Below are positions 1 through 10,987 of a stretch of 64,000 nt of DNA, piece after piece (the first letter of the stretch is position 1; every line of letters begins with the position of its first letter). Made by a program: the position numbers and the translations under genes. The stretch comes from Pelecanus crispus (taxonomy: Eukaryota; Chordata; Aves; Pelecaniformes; Pelecanidae). The notes beneath the pieces were generated by a model. The model saw only the letters and a list, made by a program, of their open reading frames with translations. It had not been told where the DNA came from and searched no databases. The stretch lies in contig NC_134675.1 in assembly GCF_030463565.1 (NCBI RefSeq), forward strand, positions 21,783,862-21,847,861, in the 5' to 3' direction.

Positions 1-113
1 TTGACCAGGCCTTCTCCCAAAACCTTGAAGTCCTCCAGAATTGCCTCCATGTTGGGAACGCAGACCAGCTCATTGTTCAGAGTTGTCACCATCCTTCCTT
101 TCATGCTGGAGAC
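1..113 (-). CDS. NOL6: NOL6 C-terminal exon, cut by the window edge
   Basis: Read on the minus strand, a splice acceptor (TCCTGCAG) is followed at 113 by an open frame of 37 codons that runs off the window at position 1. It reads VSSMKGRMVTT, then VPNMEAILEDF, then LGEGLV. This matches the C-terminus of vertebrate NOL6 (Nrap/Utp22 family), a nucleolar scaffold of the UTP-C complex in early 18S rRNA processing; human NOL6 has KGRMV, VPNVEAILEDF and VLGEGLV in the same order. The phase agrees with the exon at 1370-1471, because that exon ends on a whole codon (AAG) and this one begins on a whole codon (GTC). The stop codon and 3' UTR lie outside the window. Identification is from recalled family sequence, without a search. 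Confidence 0.8.
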
Positions 114-1369
114 CTGCAGGACACACACAAACATTGTGCAAATGGGAGCACCCGCTCAGAGCTGCTTCGCAACCTCTGCAAGATCCAAATAAAAGTAGTA
201 AATTGCTCTCCTGCCTCATCACATCCAACCCCTGCCATGCCACTACACCCAGTTTTCTAAGCTTCACTTCTCAACACTATCATTGCTCATTATTAGAACT
301 AATAAACTAAAAGAGTGGCCCTTCCAGCCCCTTTTAGGGTTTACCCTGGAGCAACAGACCAAAGACCGCAAGGGAGGGAAAGAAGTAATGGCCAGGGGAA
401 TGGTGGAGATGGGAAAAGAGTGTGCAGGTACATGACAGAGCCTGTGTAAGCAGAGCAGATGGGGTATGCAAAAGGGACCACACCGTAACCCCTGAGTAAG
501 AGCTGCATGGGCTCTGCTCTGCTCTTTGTTGGGTGTCAAGACCTTGAGTGGGAAGAGATCCTTGGCTCCACCAGAGGAAAAAATTAAAAAACCCTCATGT
601 TTAATCAAGCCACACTCAGCTCAGATGCAAGCATCTCCTCCTCTCATTTCACCACTGTGATTAACTGGGTTTCACAACTGCAGCTAGGCTGAATGGCCAA
701 TGCCCGCTGGCCATGAAGAGAGGGGAGATAAATCACCCAGAGACTGACAGCAGAAGAGCCTGGGCTGCCAACTCTGAGCCATGAGTCATCGGTTCCTTTG
801 TGTCTTTCCTTCATAGAAAGCAGCATGAATCACTCCAGTGTGCCTCACACCTAGCTTAACCACACTCTAGAGTTTGCCAACCCACACAGTGTAGCTGGAA
901 AATATCTCCATACATTGATAGGACTTGGGCACTATGAACCTAGGCTTGCCACCCCAGCTTCTTGCAGGTTGGGTATTTCTGGGTAAGATGCCCAAAGCTA
1001 CAAGAATGGGACAGCCTGCTGCACACACCAAACGTCTTTGGCAAACGAGGCATCGCCCACCTCCCAGGAGGGGACCAGAGAAGAGCATCTGGGACAGAGA
1101 GCTCTGTTCTGACCCATGATCATGGTGCTGGGGCTTGTCCAGGGACACGTGTTCCCTTCTCAGCTCTGTTGATGACTGGCCACAGCTGTGGCCACAGCCC
1201 TGTCTTGGTTTCACCCTTTCTAAGAAGGGACAGAAGTATGAGCTCCATTTCTCAAAGGGCTTTGGGGCTGATAAGAGTTAGACAAAGCAATTACAATGCA
1301 GAAAAAAAGCCCTCCAAGCTTTCAGGGCATAAAGGTAACATGAAGCTTAAATTAGAGTGAAGAACTCAC
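114..1369 (-). other. NOL6: NOL6 intron between the two C-terminal exons
   Basis: This 1256-bp interval runs from a GTGAGT donor (first bases at 1369-1364, minus strand) to a CAG acceptor ending at 114. Its open frames have no recognisable similarity and look like chance. No repeat family was recognised in it. Confidence 0.7.
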
Positions 1370-1471
1370 CTTAAAAGGCTGAGGCTGAAAGCTCAAAGGT
1401 TTCCACAAAACTGCAGTCACTTCCCCACTATGCTTGTCATAGAAGAACAAGGTGAAATCGCTGAAGGTGTC
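1370..1471 (-). CDS. NOL6: NOL6 exon preceding the C-terminal exon
   Basis: This is an internal exon of 102 nt (34 codons, phase 0 at both ends). A TCTCCCCAG acceptor lies just upstream of 1471 and a GTGAGT donor follows 1370. It encodes FTLFFYDKHSGEV, then VLWKPLSFQPQPFK, which matches human NOL6 (LALFFYDQHGGEV, then VLWKPSSFQPQPFK) almost residue for residue. The next exon continues the protein in frame at 113. The frame has no stop and both splice sites are canonical, so it looks either functional or recently copied. The exon that should precede it (ending near LREAFG in the family) was not found in the 39 kb upstream on this strand, which is odd for a gene whose introns are usually short. 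Confidence 0.83.
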
Positions 1472-2037
1472 CTGGGGAGAAAACAAACGGAGGTTGTGCC
1501 AGACATACCAGACTGATTCAGTCTCCTTACAGGGTGACACACAGTAGCTCCACACCAGCCATGACCAAAGCTGCAACTCTTCCAATGGATTCCCAACAAG
1601 GAAAGCATCTGGCAGCCCATGGACAAGTCCTGCTGCATCTTTTCCCCCAGCCTTGATGGATACAGTGCACTGCCTCCAAGTTTTGCATGCAGACCACCTC
1701 TTGCTGTCCCAGAGAGCAGAAACATGATCCACCACCTCCCATAGGCCTGCAAGAGCACCCAGAAATCAGCATCCAGCTTTAGGACACCCTTAGGTGACAA
1801 CCCACTGAGTGTTCCTCACCATGGTCCCTCATCAGCTGGATCTGGCACTACAAAGCTGTCCTATCCCAGTGTCAAACAGCCATGTCCAAGACTTCACAGT
1901 GCATCAGATGGCAAGAGGCGGGCCCTGCCCAGCAGGCAGTCCTGCCACAATACGTTTCACTGCATGGCAGCAAAGACCAACCCCAGTCAAGGACCATTCA
2001 CTGGAGGCCAGCATCTCGAGCTCTGCAATCTGTGCAA
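1472..2037. other. No recognised feature; expected NOL6 intron
   Basis: If NOL6 continues upstream, this stretch is intron. I read the minus strand for the preceding conserved NOL6 exon and did not find it. The open frames here (up to 127 codons) resemble nothing known to me. Confidence 0.5.
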
Positions 2038-3345
2038 TCATAGAATAGAATCATAGAATCGTTTAGGTTGGAAAAGACCTTTAAGATCATCCAGTCCAAC
2101 CATTAACCTACACTACCAAGTCTACTCTAAGCCAATCAAGGGTAGACTAGACTAAACCATGTCCCCAAGTGCCACATCTACCCATTTTTTGAACTCTTCC
2201 AGGGATGGTGACTCCACCACCTCTCTGGGAAGCCTGTTCCAATTCTTGACCACCCTTTCCGTAAAGAAATTTTTCCTAATATCCAACCTAAACCTCCCCT
2301 GGCACAGCTTAAGCCCATTTCCCCTCGTCCTATCGCTAACTACTTGGGAGAAGAGACCAACACCCACCTCACTACAACCTCCTTTCAGGTAGTTGTAGAG
2401 AGCGATAAGGTCTCCCTTCAGCCTCCTCTTCTCCAGGCTAAACAACCCCAGTTCCCTCAGCCGCTCCTCATAAGGCCTGTGCTCCAGACCCTTCACCAGC
2501 TTTGTTGCCCTTCTCTGAACACACTCCAGCACCTCAATGTCTTTCTTGTATTGAGGGGCCCAAAACTGGACACAGTATTCCAGGTGTGGCCTCACCAGCA
2601 CCGAGTACAGGGGGACAATCACCTCCCTGCTCCTGCTGGCCACACTATTCCTGATACAAGCCAGGATGCTGTTGGCCTTCTTGGCCACCTGGGCACACTG
2701 CTGGCTCATGTTCAGCCGTCTGTCAACCAACACCCCCAGGTCCTTTTCAGCCAGGCAGCTTTCCAGCCACTCTTCCCCAAGCCTGTAGTGTTGCATGGGG
2801 TTGTTGTGCCCGAAGTGCAGGACCCGGCACTTGGCCTTGTTAAACCTCATACAGTTGGACTCGGCCCATCGGTCCAGCCTGTCCAGGTCCCTCTGCAGGG
2901 CCATCCTGCCCTCCAGCAGATCGACACTCCCACCCAGTTTGGTGTCATCTGCAAACTTACTGAGGGTGCACTCAATCCCCTCATCCAGATCATCGATAAA
3001 GATATTAAACAAGACTGGCCCTAAAACAGAGCCCTGGGGAACACCGCTCGTGACCGGCTGCCAACTGGACTTAACTCCATTCACCACTACTCTCTGGGCT
3101 CGGCCACCCAACCAGTTTTTTACCCAGTGAAGACTACGCCCGTCCAAGCCATGAGCTGCCAGCTTCCCAAGGAGAATATTATGGGAGACGGTGTCAAAAG
3201 CTTTGCTGAAGTCCAGGTAAATGACATCCACAGCCTTTCCATCATCTACCAGGCGGGTCACCAGGTCATAGAAGGAGATCAGGTTGGTCAAGCAGGACCT
3301 GCCTTTCATGAACCCATGCTGGCTGGGCCAGCATGGCCCAGGTAT
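2038..3345 (-). mobile_element. CR1 LINE, 5'-truncated, with intact reverse-transcriptase ORF
   Basis: This is a chicken-repeat-1 non-LTR retrotransposon in minus orientation. The low-coordinate end carries the CR1 3' tail (ATTCTATGATTCTATTCTATG on the minus strand) after the conserved GGTTGGACTGGATGATCTTA tail. The ORF is open from the truncation point near 3340 to the stop at 2152, about 395 codons. Its RT motifs in order are [27 protein letters not shown] (palm motif A), [14 protein letters not shown] (motif B) and KFADDTKL (catalytic FADD), followed by the thumb and C-terminal region ([27 protein letters not shown]). The endonuclease domain and 5' UTR are missing, as is usual for CR1 copies. 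The open frame continues by chance into the flank up to 3642. The lack of stops suggests a fairly young copy. It resembles the copy at 47549-48803. Confidence 0.93.
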
Positions 3346-6300
3346 CAAAGGTATCAAAGCTCCTTCTTCCCCCAGGACAAACCCCATGTGTGCTGTCAGC
3401 ACACAGTGTCCCAAAAGGAAACATAACAGCAGAAATTTTAAGTAATACAAGGCCCTGTGAGGTGCAAACAGATGAAATGCTGAATGAAGGCACTGCAGGA
3501 ATCTGCTCTCCTTGCCCCTTTGTTTCAGCAGCTGTGTCAATGAGTAGCTCCTTTGGTGGTGCTGGGCAGGAGAGCTCAAAAAGAGATCTTGCATAAAGAG
3601 ATGACTAAAGTCTACAGTCTGGTTTCCCCCAAGCCCACGCAAACTGGATTCCCAGCGCTGTGAGAAGGCAGGGGATGAGCATTGCAGCAGAAGTAAACAA
3701 TGCTGTGTGCAAGCAACTTTTTGAACCCTAAAGTCTGGCCCTACAACTCAGCACCCAACATGCTGCTACCTGGAGATATGCACCCCGAGTGCAGCTGACC
3801 AAGACAGCCAAGAAGCTGCTCCCTGACACTTGTTCATCTTGGTAGAGATTAACATCAGGCAACGGCACATGTTTACTGGGCCGAGCAAACAGCCTCCAGC
3901 ATCTGTACAGGACAAGTTTCTGCACATGACCTCACCAGCTTTGGAGCAACCTACTGCAGGAAATAGACCCTCTGCTCCCTCTTCAGCCTTCTCCTCCATC
4001 CCCTTAGTTTCCCCAGCTGCAACTCTGCCACACTCTTACAAAGAGAGGTCTCTGCTGGCATCATTGTATCATGAGGTTTTCATGAGGATGTGCATGAAAA
4101 AAATCAACATCAAAGGCAAGCTTGGAAGGGATCTTGTATGGACATACCAGGATTGCAGTAGGAGGAGAAAAAGGTGGATCCCAAAGGGTGGGGTGGCATT
4201 TTAAGAGTAAAGACCTGATAAGCAGGGAAGGGTGGTGTTGTCTGCAACCTTCAAAGCCAGATTTATGAGTTCAGACTTGAAGCAGCAAAAACAGAGGGCA
4301 ACACAATTAGGCCATCAAGCTGGGAAGATCCTCAGACCTGCCAGCTCATCCCACTCCATGGGATCTTCATGAGGGCAAGGCTGGTCAAGGCATTATCTCG
4401 CCAAACTGGCTTGAAAAAACACTGTCTAAAAATACATTGAGAAAGAGGCAACCTGCCCTGGCATTTCTCAGCTGAGAGCAACCAGCTATGCTCAGAGCCC
4501 AAGTCAACAGGGAAGACTCCTCCTTTTGCCAAAAGGCAAACAGCAGGAGGGAGGGAAAGCTCAACAAAGGGCAAAAAAGCTCAGGGCACACTGACTGCCA
4601 ACACGCCGTTTTCCAAACCAAAGGGGAGCAGAGCATGTGAGAACCTGAAAAAGCCCCACTACTCTACAGGGCAAGGTCTCAAGTGCCATGCGATGCTCCC
4701 TACAAGAAAGGTTTTTTTTTACAGGCATGTCTTGCTGGACAGGAGCCAGGAGCATCTGCAGGAAAGGAGCCCTCCCAGGCTCAGCTCATTTCCCAATAAA
4801 ACCACTGTTCGGCCTGATACCCAGCACCTTTTATCCAGACAGCAGGGAGCAGAGGGCAGATGTTAAAAGGACAGCATCCAGTTCAAAATCCCAGCAAAGG
4901 GCAAGCCTCTGCACTTGCACGGCTCCCAGCGTTGTCCACGTCACAATGCTTCAGGCTGGCTCCACCAAGCTGCAGAGATGCACATTCAACTCTTGAGAAA
5001 CCGCAGCATTAAAAGGGTCTGGTGTATTACTCACCGCACTTCTGTTTGTACAGAGGCTCGGGGAGTAAAAGCAAACAGAGTTCACCTCCCTTTCCACATC
5101 CCATGCTCAATGCCCGGTGCCACCGGGCTTGTCTGAGTCTGCAAACAACTTCCTCAAGGGAAAGTTTAAGAGAAAAGGGAGAAAAGGCAGGGAGCACATT
5201 TGAACCCCTACTCCCTTCTCAAGCTGCTGTATCTTTGGTTGCAATTCAGCTTTAAAGGCTCAGGGAAAGCTCTCCCCGCTCAGGACGATCCCTGCCATCA
5301 GCAAAACCTACAGCTGGTTCCCATCTCACAGAGACACAGGGGACCTGCAAGCTCCGGGCTGTGATTTGGAGGGGCCTCATCGTCTGGGGAAGGGGTATGT
5401 GGCGCCTGGAAGATTAGCTCAAGGTCTGTAAGGAGCCATCTGGGTTGTAGGAATGAAAGGATGGAGAAAGGTGATGAGTAAAACAATACCCTGATCTAAA
5501 ATGGGATTACTGGATTAAGCAGCTTGGGCTGAAGCGTAGATTTTGCAATGAGGTAAGTGTTCATTGCTAGTTAAGCAACTACATTGTTGTTGTTTAGGAA
5601 TGGGTTTTTTTCGCCTAACCATTTATCGACCCATTTTTTCACTGCTCCTACTTATACCTGCACATCGGGCTCATTGCATCACAGCTGCTGGAAAAAGAGG
5701 AGCTGTTTGGGGAGGTCTCTGTACCTGAAATGTGCCTAGCAGCTCTTCCTGGTATGAGGCAGTTCAAGTAGCAAATGCATCAATCAACATTTGCTCAATG
5801 CTTAGTTCATTTTAAGTGCTCTCAGCGAGGGATCTACCAGTATAAAACCATATTAAAAGCTACTTGCTTCCAACAAACAACTACATTTGTGGTTAACACT
5901 TTAAGGTCCTTGTCATCCTACTGTGACCTGCCCTGATGTTCACAGGTTACATGATACAGACAGAGCCCTCCCCCACGCCCAAACAGAGCAAGGAGCGCTG
6001 TCAAGAAAACCAGGCTGAGGGGTTTTAAAAGAGAAAAGAAACCTGGGTGTTATGTTTGGGATTCAGATGGTAAAAGGCATTTCAAACCATTCAATTTTTC
6101 CATCTCCAAGTGCCTCAGAGCCACACGCACATCCTTGTTTCAGGGGTTTGGGGCAGTGGCAAAGAAGTATGGCAAGGAAAAAAAGCCACCCATGTTCGCC
6201 TGGCTGCATTAGAAAACATGACTTGTCCACTGATCCAACAAACCATCTGAGACAAAAGTCTTTGGTCACTTCCTATGGGAGAAGTCCAAGGCAGACCTCT

Positions 6301-8496
6301 GGGAAAGCATTACCAACACAGAAGAAATGCAGCCACAGGTACCCTCAGAAGCTCACCCAAGGAGCATGAGGGCCTGGTGCCTCAATACGCACATGCATAT
6401 GTGTGTGCATCCACCCCCGACCCTGGATACTATGCTAAGGGTCACATAACTGCTCTGCGGCTGTAAGACTGGGGAATTTCTTGCCATCTCTGCCCCTCCG
6501 AGGGCACAGATCCAGACAGGAAGGTTTCTTCTGTGCTACAAGAGCCCACAGAGCTTTTTCAGTTCAACTCTGCCTGTCTGGAGTCGCCATAGGAGGAGCC
6601 AGGCATGTCAGTCAAAACAGGAAGGGAGCAGTATGACCTGAAAAGATTTCACCAGTTCCAACTACATCCCATAACCACAGCTTATATACATTCTAAGAGA
6701 CCGAGAACTTTTAATAACATTAATTCCTTCCTAACATGCAGTAGCAAGATACACATTCCTACATCGTGGGAAGAAGAAAGTGCTGTAAGTCTTCCAGATA
6801 GGTCTTGTAGTACTAAAACCATAGGTAGCTTCAGGGATCTCCAAGAGCAAGGTTTTCCAAAGAGAAAGAGCAGGTCCCACCTGCTGTCTCCCTGTGGTGG
6901 ACTGATTGGAAATGCCGGGTCTAATTCAATGGGGCTCTTGGGCTTCAAAAATCTATGAATCCCAAAACCTTTCCCTGGAAAAATTTGAATATTGGGGCAC
7001 AGAAATGTGACCTTTGGCTTCCGTTGTACATCTTGGGGGCATCTCTGGCACCAGACTTGGCAGAGCGTTCCCACTTTGTTTTGGTTTCCACCTTCTGGTG
7101 TGGTACTTGTTCTATTACTGTCAGAATTCAAACATTCCCCATGGTTATTTCCTGCTGATTTGAAATCAGAAAGTGTCAGAAAAGAAAACCAGGCCTTTTT
7201 GAACAATGCATTCATAAGAAGTTTCTTATTTCTCCCCTCCAAGGTGTGTTACAGGGGTGGATGGACACCCCCTGCCTCTGGGCAACCCGATTAGAGCCAG
7301 ATGAGGTTAACAGCGAGGTGGTAGTGATTATAGGTCTGTTTTCTGCAGGATGCATAACCCTCCCTCCAGTTCGGGTATCCTGCAGGTGGGCTTTGAGCCA
7401 AAAGGTAGGGTTTGGCTGGGAGCTGCTCCTCTTGGGCCGGCTTGGGGATGGAAGTGTGCTCGGTGGGCACGTTTGCCACGTGTGTGCCACACTCCTCCTT
7501 AAGAGAGGGAGAGCATCCTCCTCCTCCTTCTTTCCCTTCCTTGCTGCTCCTCGGATTAATTTTCTTTGATGTAAGAGAGGTGAGTGCTGGCTGATTGGGC
7601 CATGACCTGAGCTTTATATAATGTGTTGTGCAATGCACTTTATGTAATCAGAGGTTTCTTGTGTAATTTATTTGCAGGGCATTTGCCAAATCAAGGACCA
7701 GACCTGATTCCTGTTATATGGGAGAAGGCTAAGTGGAGGGGAACAGAGGGGTTTGCCATTGCTGGGCTGCTCACTGCCTGGGAGAGTGTAGAGTTAGAGG
7801 ACCAGGAAAGCAAGTTCATGCAGCTGTGGGTTTGATGGCTCTCCATCCACATCAGTCTCCTAAAAGGTCTCCCCTGGTTGCAGCAAATCTCTTTTCAAGA
7901 AAAAGGAGTGAGGTGTCAGGTTTGGAGGTGTTACCCACATTACCATTGCCGCTGGCATGTACTCTGTTCTCCTTAAAAAGAAAGAAGGCTTTGTCGTCCT
8001 GAAGGCCAGGTCTAAAGGGGGGGCTCAGCTGCCCCCACTTTCCACTGCTTAGGGTGGAAGCTTCAGGCATGGCTTTCCCCTTCGATGCCTCAGTGAGACA
8101 CTTGGAGTTATCCCTCACCATTTCCTCGCCAAGGGGGCTGGACCATGTTAGAAGGTGGGTCAGGAATGTAATGCGAGGATGTGATTCAGGCTGTGAGCTG
8201 AGGATATGACCCCCGTGGCATGAGATTAAAATCCAGTTCCTCCTGGAAGCTGCAGCCTGAGTGCACAAATCGTGCCTGCCATTCACATTGCCCAATGAGG
8301 TGGTTAATCCATCAATGGGGCCTCATCAGTGCCCCAGGAGTGGAAGCATCCACACCCGGGCTGTGGCAGAACAGCTAATAGGCGAGAAAAAGCCGATGCA
8401 GATGCTAAATGGAAGAAAAATAGCTATGGGGCCCTCTTACGAAATAGGCTCTGGCTCAGCAGCATTGCTGGGTCATTGCGAAGCCAGCATGTGAGT
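3346..8496. other. Intergenic stretch without a supported gene
   Basis: No conserved exon or clear repeat was recognised over these 5.1 kb. The longest open frame is 186 codons on the minus strand (7242-6682). Its translation has no motif I recognise, and a frame of this length is expected about once by chance in a window of this size. No NOL6 exon was seen on the minus strand. Confidence 0.5.
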
Positions 8497-8718
8497 TATC
8501 ATAGAATCATAGAATGCTTTGGGTTGGATGTGACCTTTAGAGGTCATCTAGTCCAACCCCCCTGCAATGAGCAGGGATACCTTCCACTAGATCAGGTTGC
8601 TCAGAGACCCATCCAACCTGACCTTGAATGTTTCTAGGGATGGGGCCTCCACTACCTCTCTAGGCAACCTGTTCCAGTGCTTCACCACCCTCATTGTAAA
8701 AAATTTCTTCCTTATATC
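8497..8718 (-). mobile_element. CR1 LINE 3' fragment
   Basis: This is a minus-strand 3' end of CR1. The tail repeat at 8500-8516 reads ATCATAGAATCATAGAAT on the plus strand. It is followed by the tail AGGTCATCTAGTCCAACCC, and then by the end of the ORF matching [17 protein letters not shown] and the SNLI-type C-terminus. It belongs to the same subfamily as the copies at 10988 and 25990. It stops abruptly at 8718 inside the conserved LDIRKK segment, exactly where the LTR remnant begins. The ERVL provirus therefore appears to have inserted into this CR1. The upstream half of the CR1 is not found on the other side of the provirus. Confidence 0.9.
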
Positions 8719-8739
8719 TGTCGTGCCGAAACCAGGACA
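8719..8739 (-). mobile_element. ERVL LTR collapsed to about 21 bp
   Basis: On the minus strand this reads TGTCCTGGTTTCGG followed by CACGACA. The first 14 bases match the start of the ERVL LTRs in this window (TGTCCTGGTTTCGG at 35432). The last 7 match their end (CACGACA at 35994-36000). The roughly 550 bp between are missing. It lies exactly where the 3' LTR of the adjacent provirus should be, with retroviral 3' noncoding sequence on one side and CR1 on the other. The join leaves one C that could belong to either end. Confidence 0.75.
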
Positions 8740-9230
8740 GTATCCACTCCTTATTCTATGCCATCTATGTCATGCACAGGCCCTCCCCTTTCCAATGTGT
8801 TCTAATTAATCACCACCACTTTCCCTATCTTGAAATATATCCACACAGATATCATTCCCTTCGCCTATGGGCCATCCCTCTAAAATGTCCATTGAGTTCA
8901 TTTAGCCCATGACTTTGGGTTCCATCTGTCATCACAGTCTTTCAGAGCAGGAGAGGCGGTGTGCAGTGTTGGATTGTTGCATGCTGAAGCCAGTTCTCAT
9001 TCCAACACGGTTTCATCAAAGTTCATTTTCATTAAGCTGGGCAATACTTACTACAGTAAGAATTGATACATACGATTGATGTGGCATATAGCAACCATAA
9101 TATACAGTATTATAAACTTAACAATAACCTACTATATTATTATATTAACATTATACTATATTATTATATTAACATGCTGTTAAGAGATAACATACAGTAT
9201 TATAAAGCAATTAACATCATACCATTCAGT
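8740..9230 (-). mobile_element. ERVL 3' noncoding region
   Basis: This segment lies between the integrase stop codon and the LTR remnant. It has no env-like frame, consistent with ERVL elements, most of which lack env. Near the LTR edge the minus strand has purine-rich AAAGGGGAGGG and AAGGAGTGGAT, candidates for the polypurine tract. At 9131-9173 a unit of about 24 bp (CTATATTATTATATTAACAT) occurs twice in tandem. The 15-bp ACAGTATTATAAA-type motif recurs near 9102 and 9193, so this part has expanded locally. Confidence 0.65.
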
Positions 9231-10914
9231 TCATTGGCTATTTTCACCCAAAATCAAATTCCCTTGGGGTACACATTGGACTTCCCCATCCTTTCGCATC
9301 ACCCACCAAGTGCGCCCAGGTCCTTGAGCAAAAGCAATCCCACCAATGGGTTTGCCTTTGCCAGAGGGGGAAGTAACCCAGACTGTCTTCCCCAGCATAT
9401 TTTTTATGTGCACTACAGGGACCTTATCTCCTTCTACAGTACGTAAAAGTTTTGATTGGGCAGGGCCAGCTCGATTGGCAGATCCCCTGGTGTTGACTGA
9501 CCAGGTGGCTTTTGCTAAATGCGTATTGCAATGTTTGAATGTCCCACCACCCATTGCTCTCAGGGTAGTCTTTAACAGCCCATTGTATTGTTCGATCTTC
9601 CCGGAGGCTGGTGCATGGTAAGGGATGTGATATACCCACTCAATGCCGTGCTCTTTGGCCCAGGTGTCCATGAGGTTGTTTCGGAAATGAGTCCCATTGC
9701 CTGACTCAATTCTTTCTGGGGTGCCATGTCGCCACAGGACTTGCTTTTCAAGGCCCAGGATGGTGTTCCGGGCGGTGGCATGGGGCACGGGATATGTTTC
9801 CAGCCCTCCGGTGGTTGCTTCCACCATGGTGAGCACATGTTGCTTGCCTTGGCGGGTCTGTGGGAGTGTGATATAATCAATCTGCCAGGCCGCCTCATAT
9901 TTATATTTTAGCCATTGTTCACTATACCAGAGGGGCTTGAACCGCTTGGCTTGCTTGATTGCAGCGCATGTTTCACATTCATGAATAACCTGTGCAATAT
10001 TGTCTATAGTTAAGTCCACCCCTCGATCACGAGCCCATCTATATGTTGCATCCCTTCCTTGATGGCCTGAGGCTTCATGGGCCCACAGAGCTATAAATAG
10101 TTCACCCTTATGTTGCCAGTCCAGATCCACCTGAGCCACTTCAATCTTAGCAGCCTGATCCACCTGCTGGTTGTTTCCATGTTCTTCAGTGGCCCGACTC
10201 TTGGGTACATGAGCATCTATGTGACATACTTTTACAACCAGGTTCTCTACCCGGGCAGCAATATCTTGCCACAATGCAGCAGCCCAGATGGGTTTGCCTC
10301 TGCGCTGCCAGTTGCTCTGCTTCCATTGCTGTAACCACCCCCACAGGGCATTTGCCACCATCCATGAGTCAGTACAGAGATAAAGGACTGGCCACTTTTC
10401 TTGGTGAGCAATATCTAAAGCCAGCTGGATGGTTTTCACCTCTGCAAACTGACTCGACTCCCCTTCTCCTTCAGCAGTTTCTGCAACTTGTCGTATAGGA
10501 CTCCATACAGCAGCTTTCCACCTCCGATGCTTTCCCACAAGACGACAGGACCCATCAGTGAACAGGGCATATTGCTTTTCATTTTCTGGCAATTTATTAT
10601 ATAGTGGGGCTTCTTCAGCATGTGTCACCTCCTCCTCTGGTGATATTCTAAGGTTTTTGCCATCTGGCCAGTCCATGATCACTTCCAATATTCCCGGGCG
10701 ACTGGGGTTTCCTATTCAAGCCCGTTGTGTGATTAGTGCAACCCACTTACTCCATGTAGCATCAGTTGCATGATGTGTAGAGGGGACCCTCCCTTTGAAC
10801 ATCCAGCCCAGCACTGGCAGTCAGGGTGCCAGCAGGAGCTGGGCTTCAGTACCAACCACTTCTGAAGCAGCTCGAACCCCTTCATATGCTGCCAATATCT
10901 CTTTCTCAGTTGGA
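9231..10914 (-). pseudogene. pol: ERVL pol fragment: RT end, RNase H, integrase
   Basis: This is an old endogenous retrovirus pol of the ERVL (class III) type, read on the minus strand. The segment from 10914 to about 10630 is the end of RT and the connection region (TPTEKEILAAYEGV, then HHATDATWSKW). RNase H follows, with LFTDGSC, FAEVKT, CTDSW and the HIDAHVP...VDQAAK end. Integrase then has the zinc-binding H/H and C/C pairs (HEASGH, CETC). In its catalytic core, the WQIDYITLP aspartate and the GKIEQYNG glutamate are present. The second catalytic aspartate is replaced by glycine (ESGNGTHF). Two in-frame TGA codons (complement of 10821-10823 and 10716-10718) sit where the family has arginine, as expected of CpG decay. 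The 5' part of the provirus is missing beyond 10914. It is not functional. Confidence 0.9.
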
Positions 10915-10987
10915 GTATATATATACAGTATATATATATATATAGTATATTTATAGTATATATACACTATATATATATAGTATATAT
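10915..10987. repeat. (TA)n-rich simple repeat with inverted symmetry
   Basis: About 73 bp of alternating TATA with GTATAT/ATATAC interruptions. It lies exactly between the broken end of ERVL pol and the start of a plus-strand CR1. Long TA runs form cruciforms and break easily, so this may mark the site where the provirus was truncated. Confidence 0.9.

Noticed and set aside
6682..7242. 186-codon minus-strand open frame
   Set aside because: No recognised motif, no neighbouring repeat of the same kind and no splice context. About one frame of this length is expected by chance in 64 kb read in six frames.
6682..8496. Retroviral env of the ERVL provirus
   Set aside because: It lies beyond the LTR remnant and a CR1, shows no envelope motifs, and ERVL elements usually have no env.
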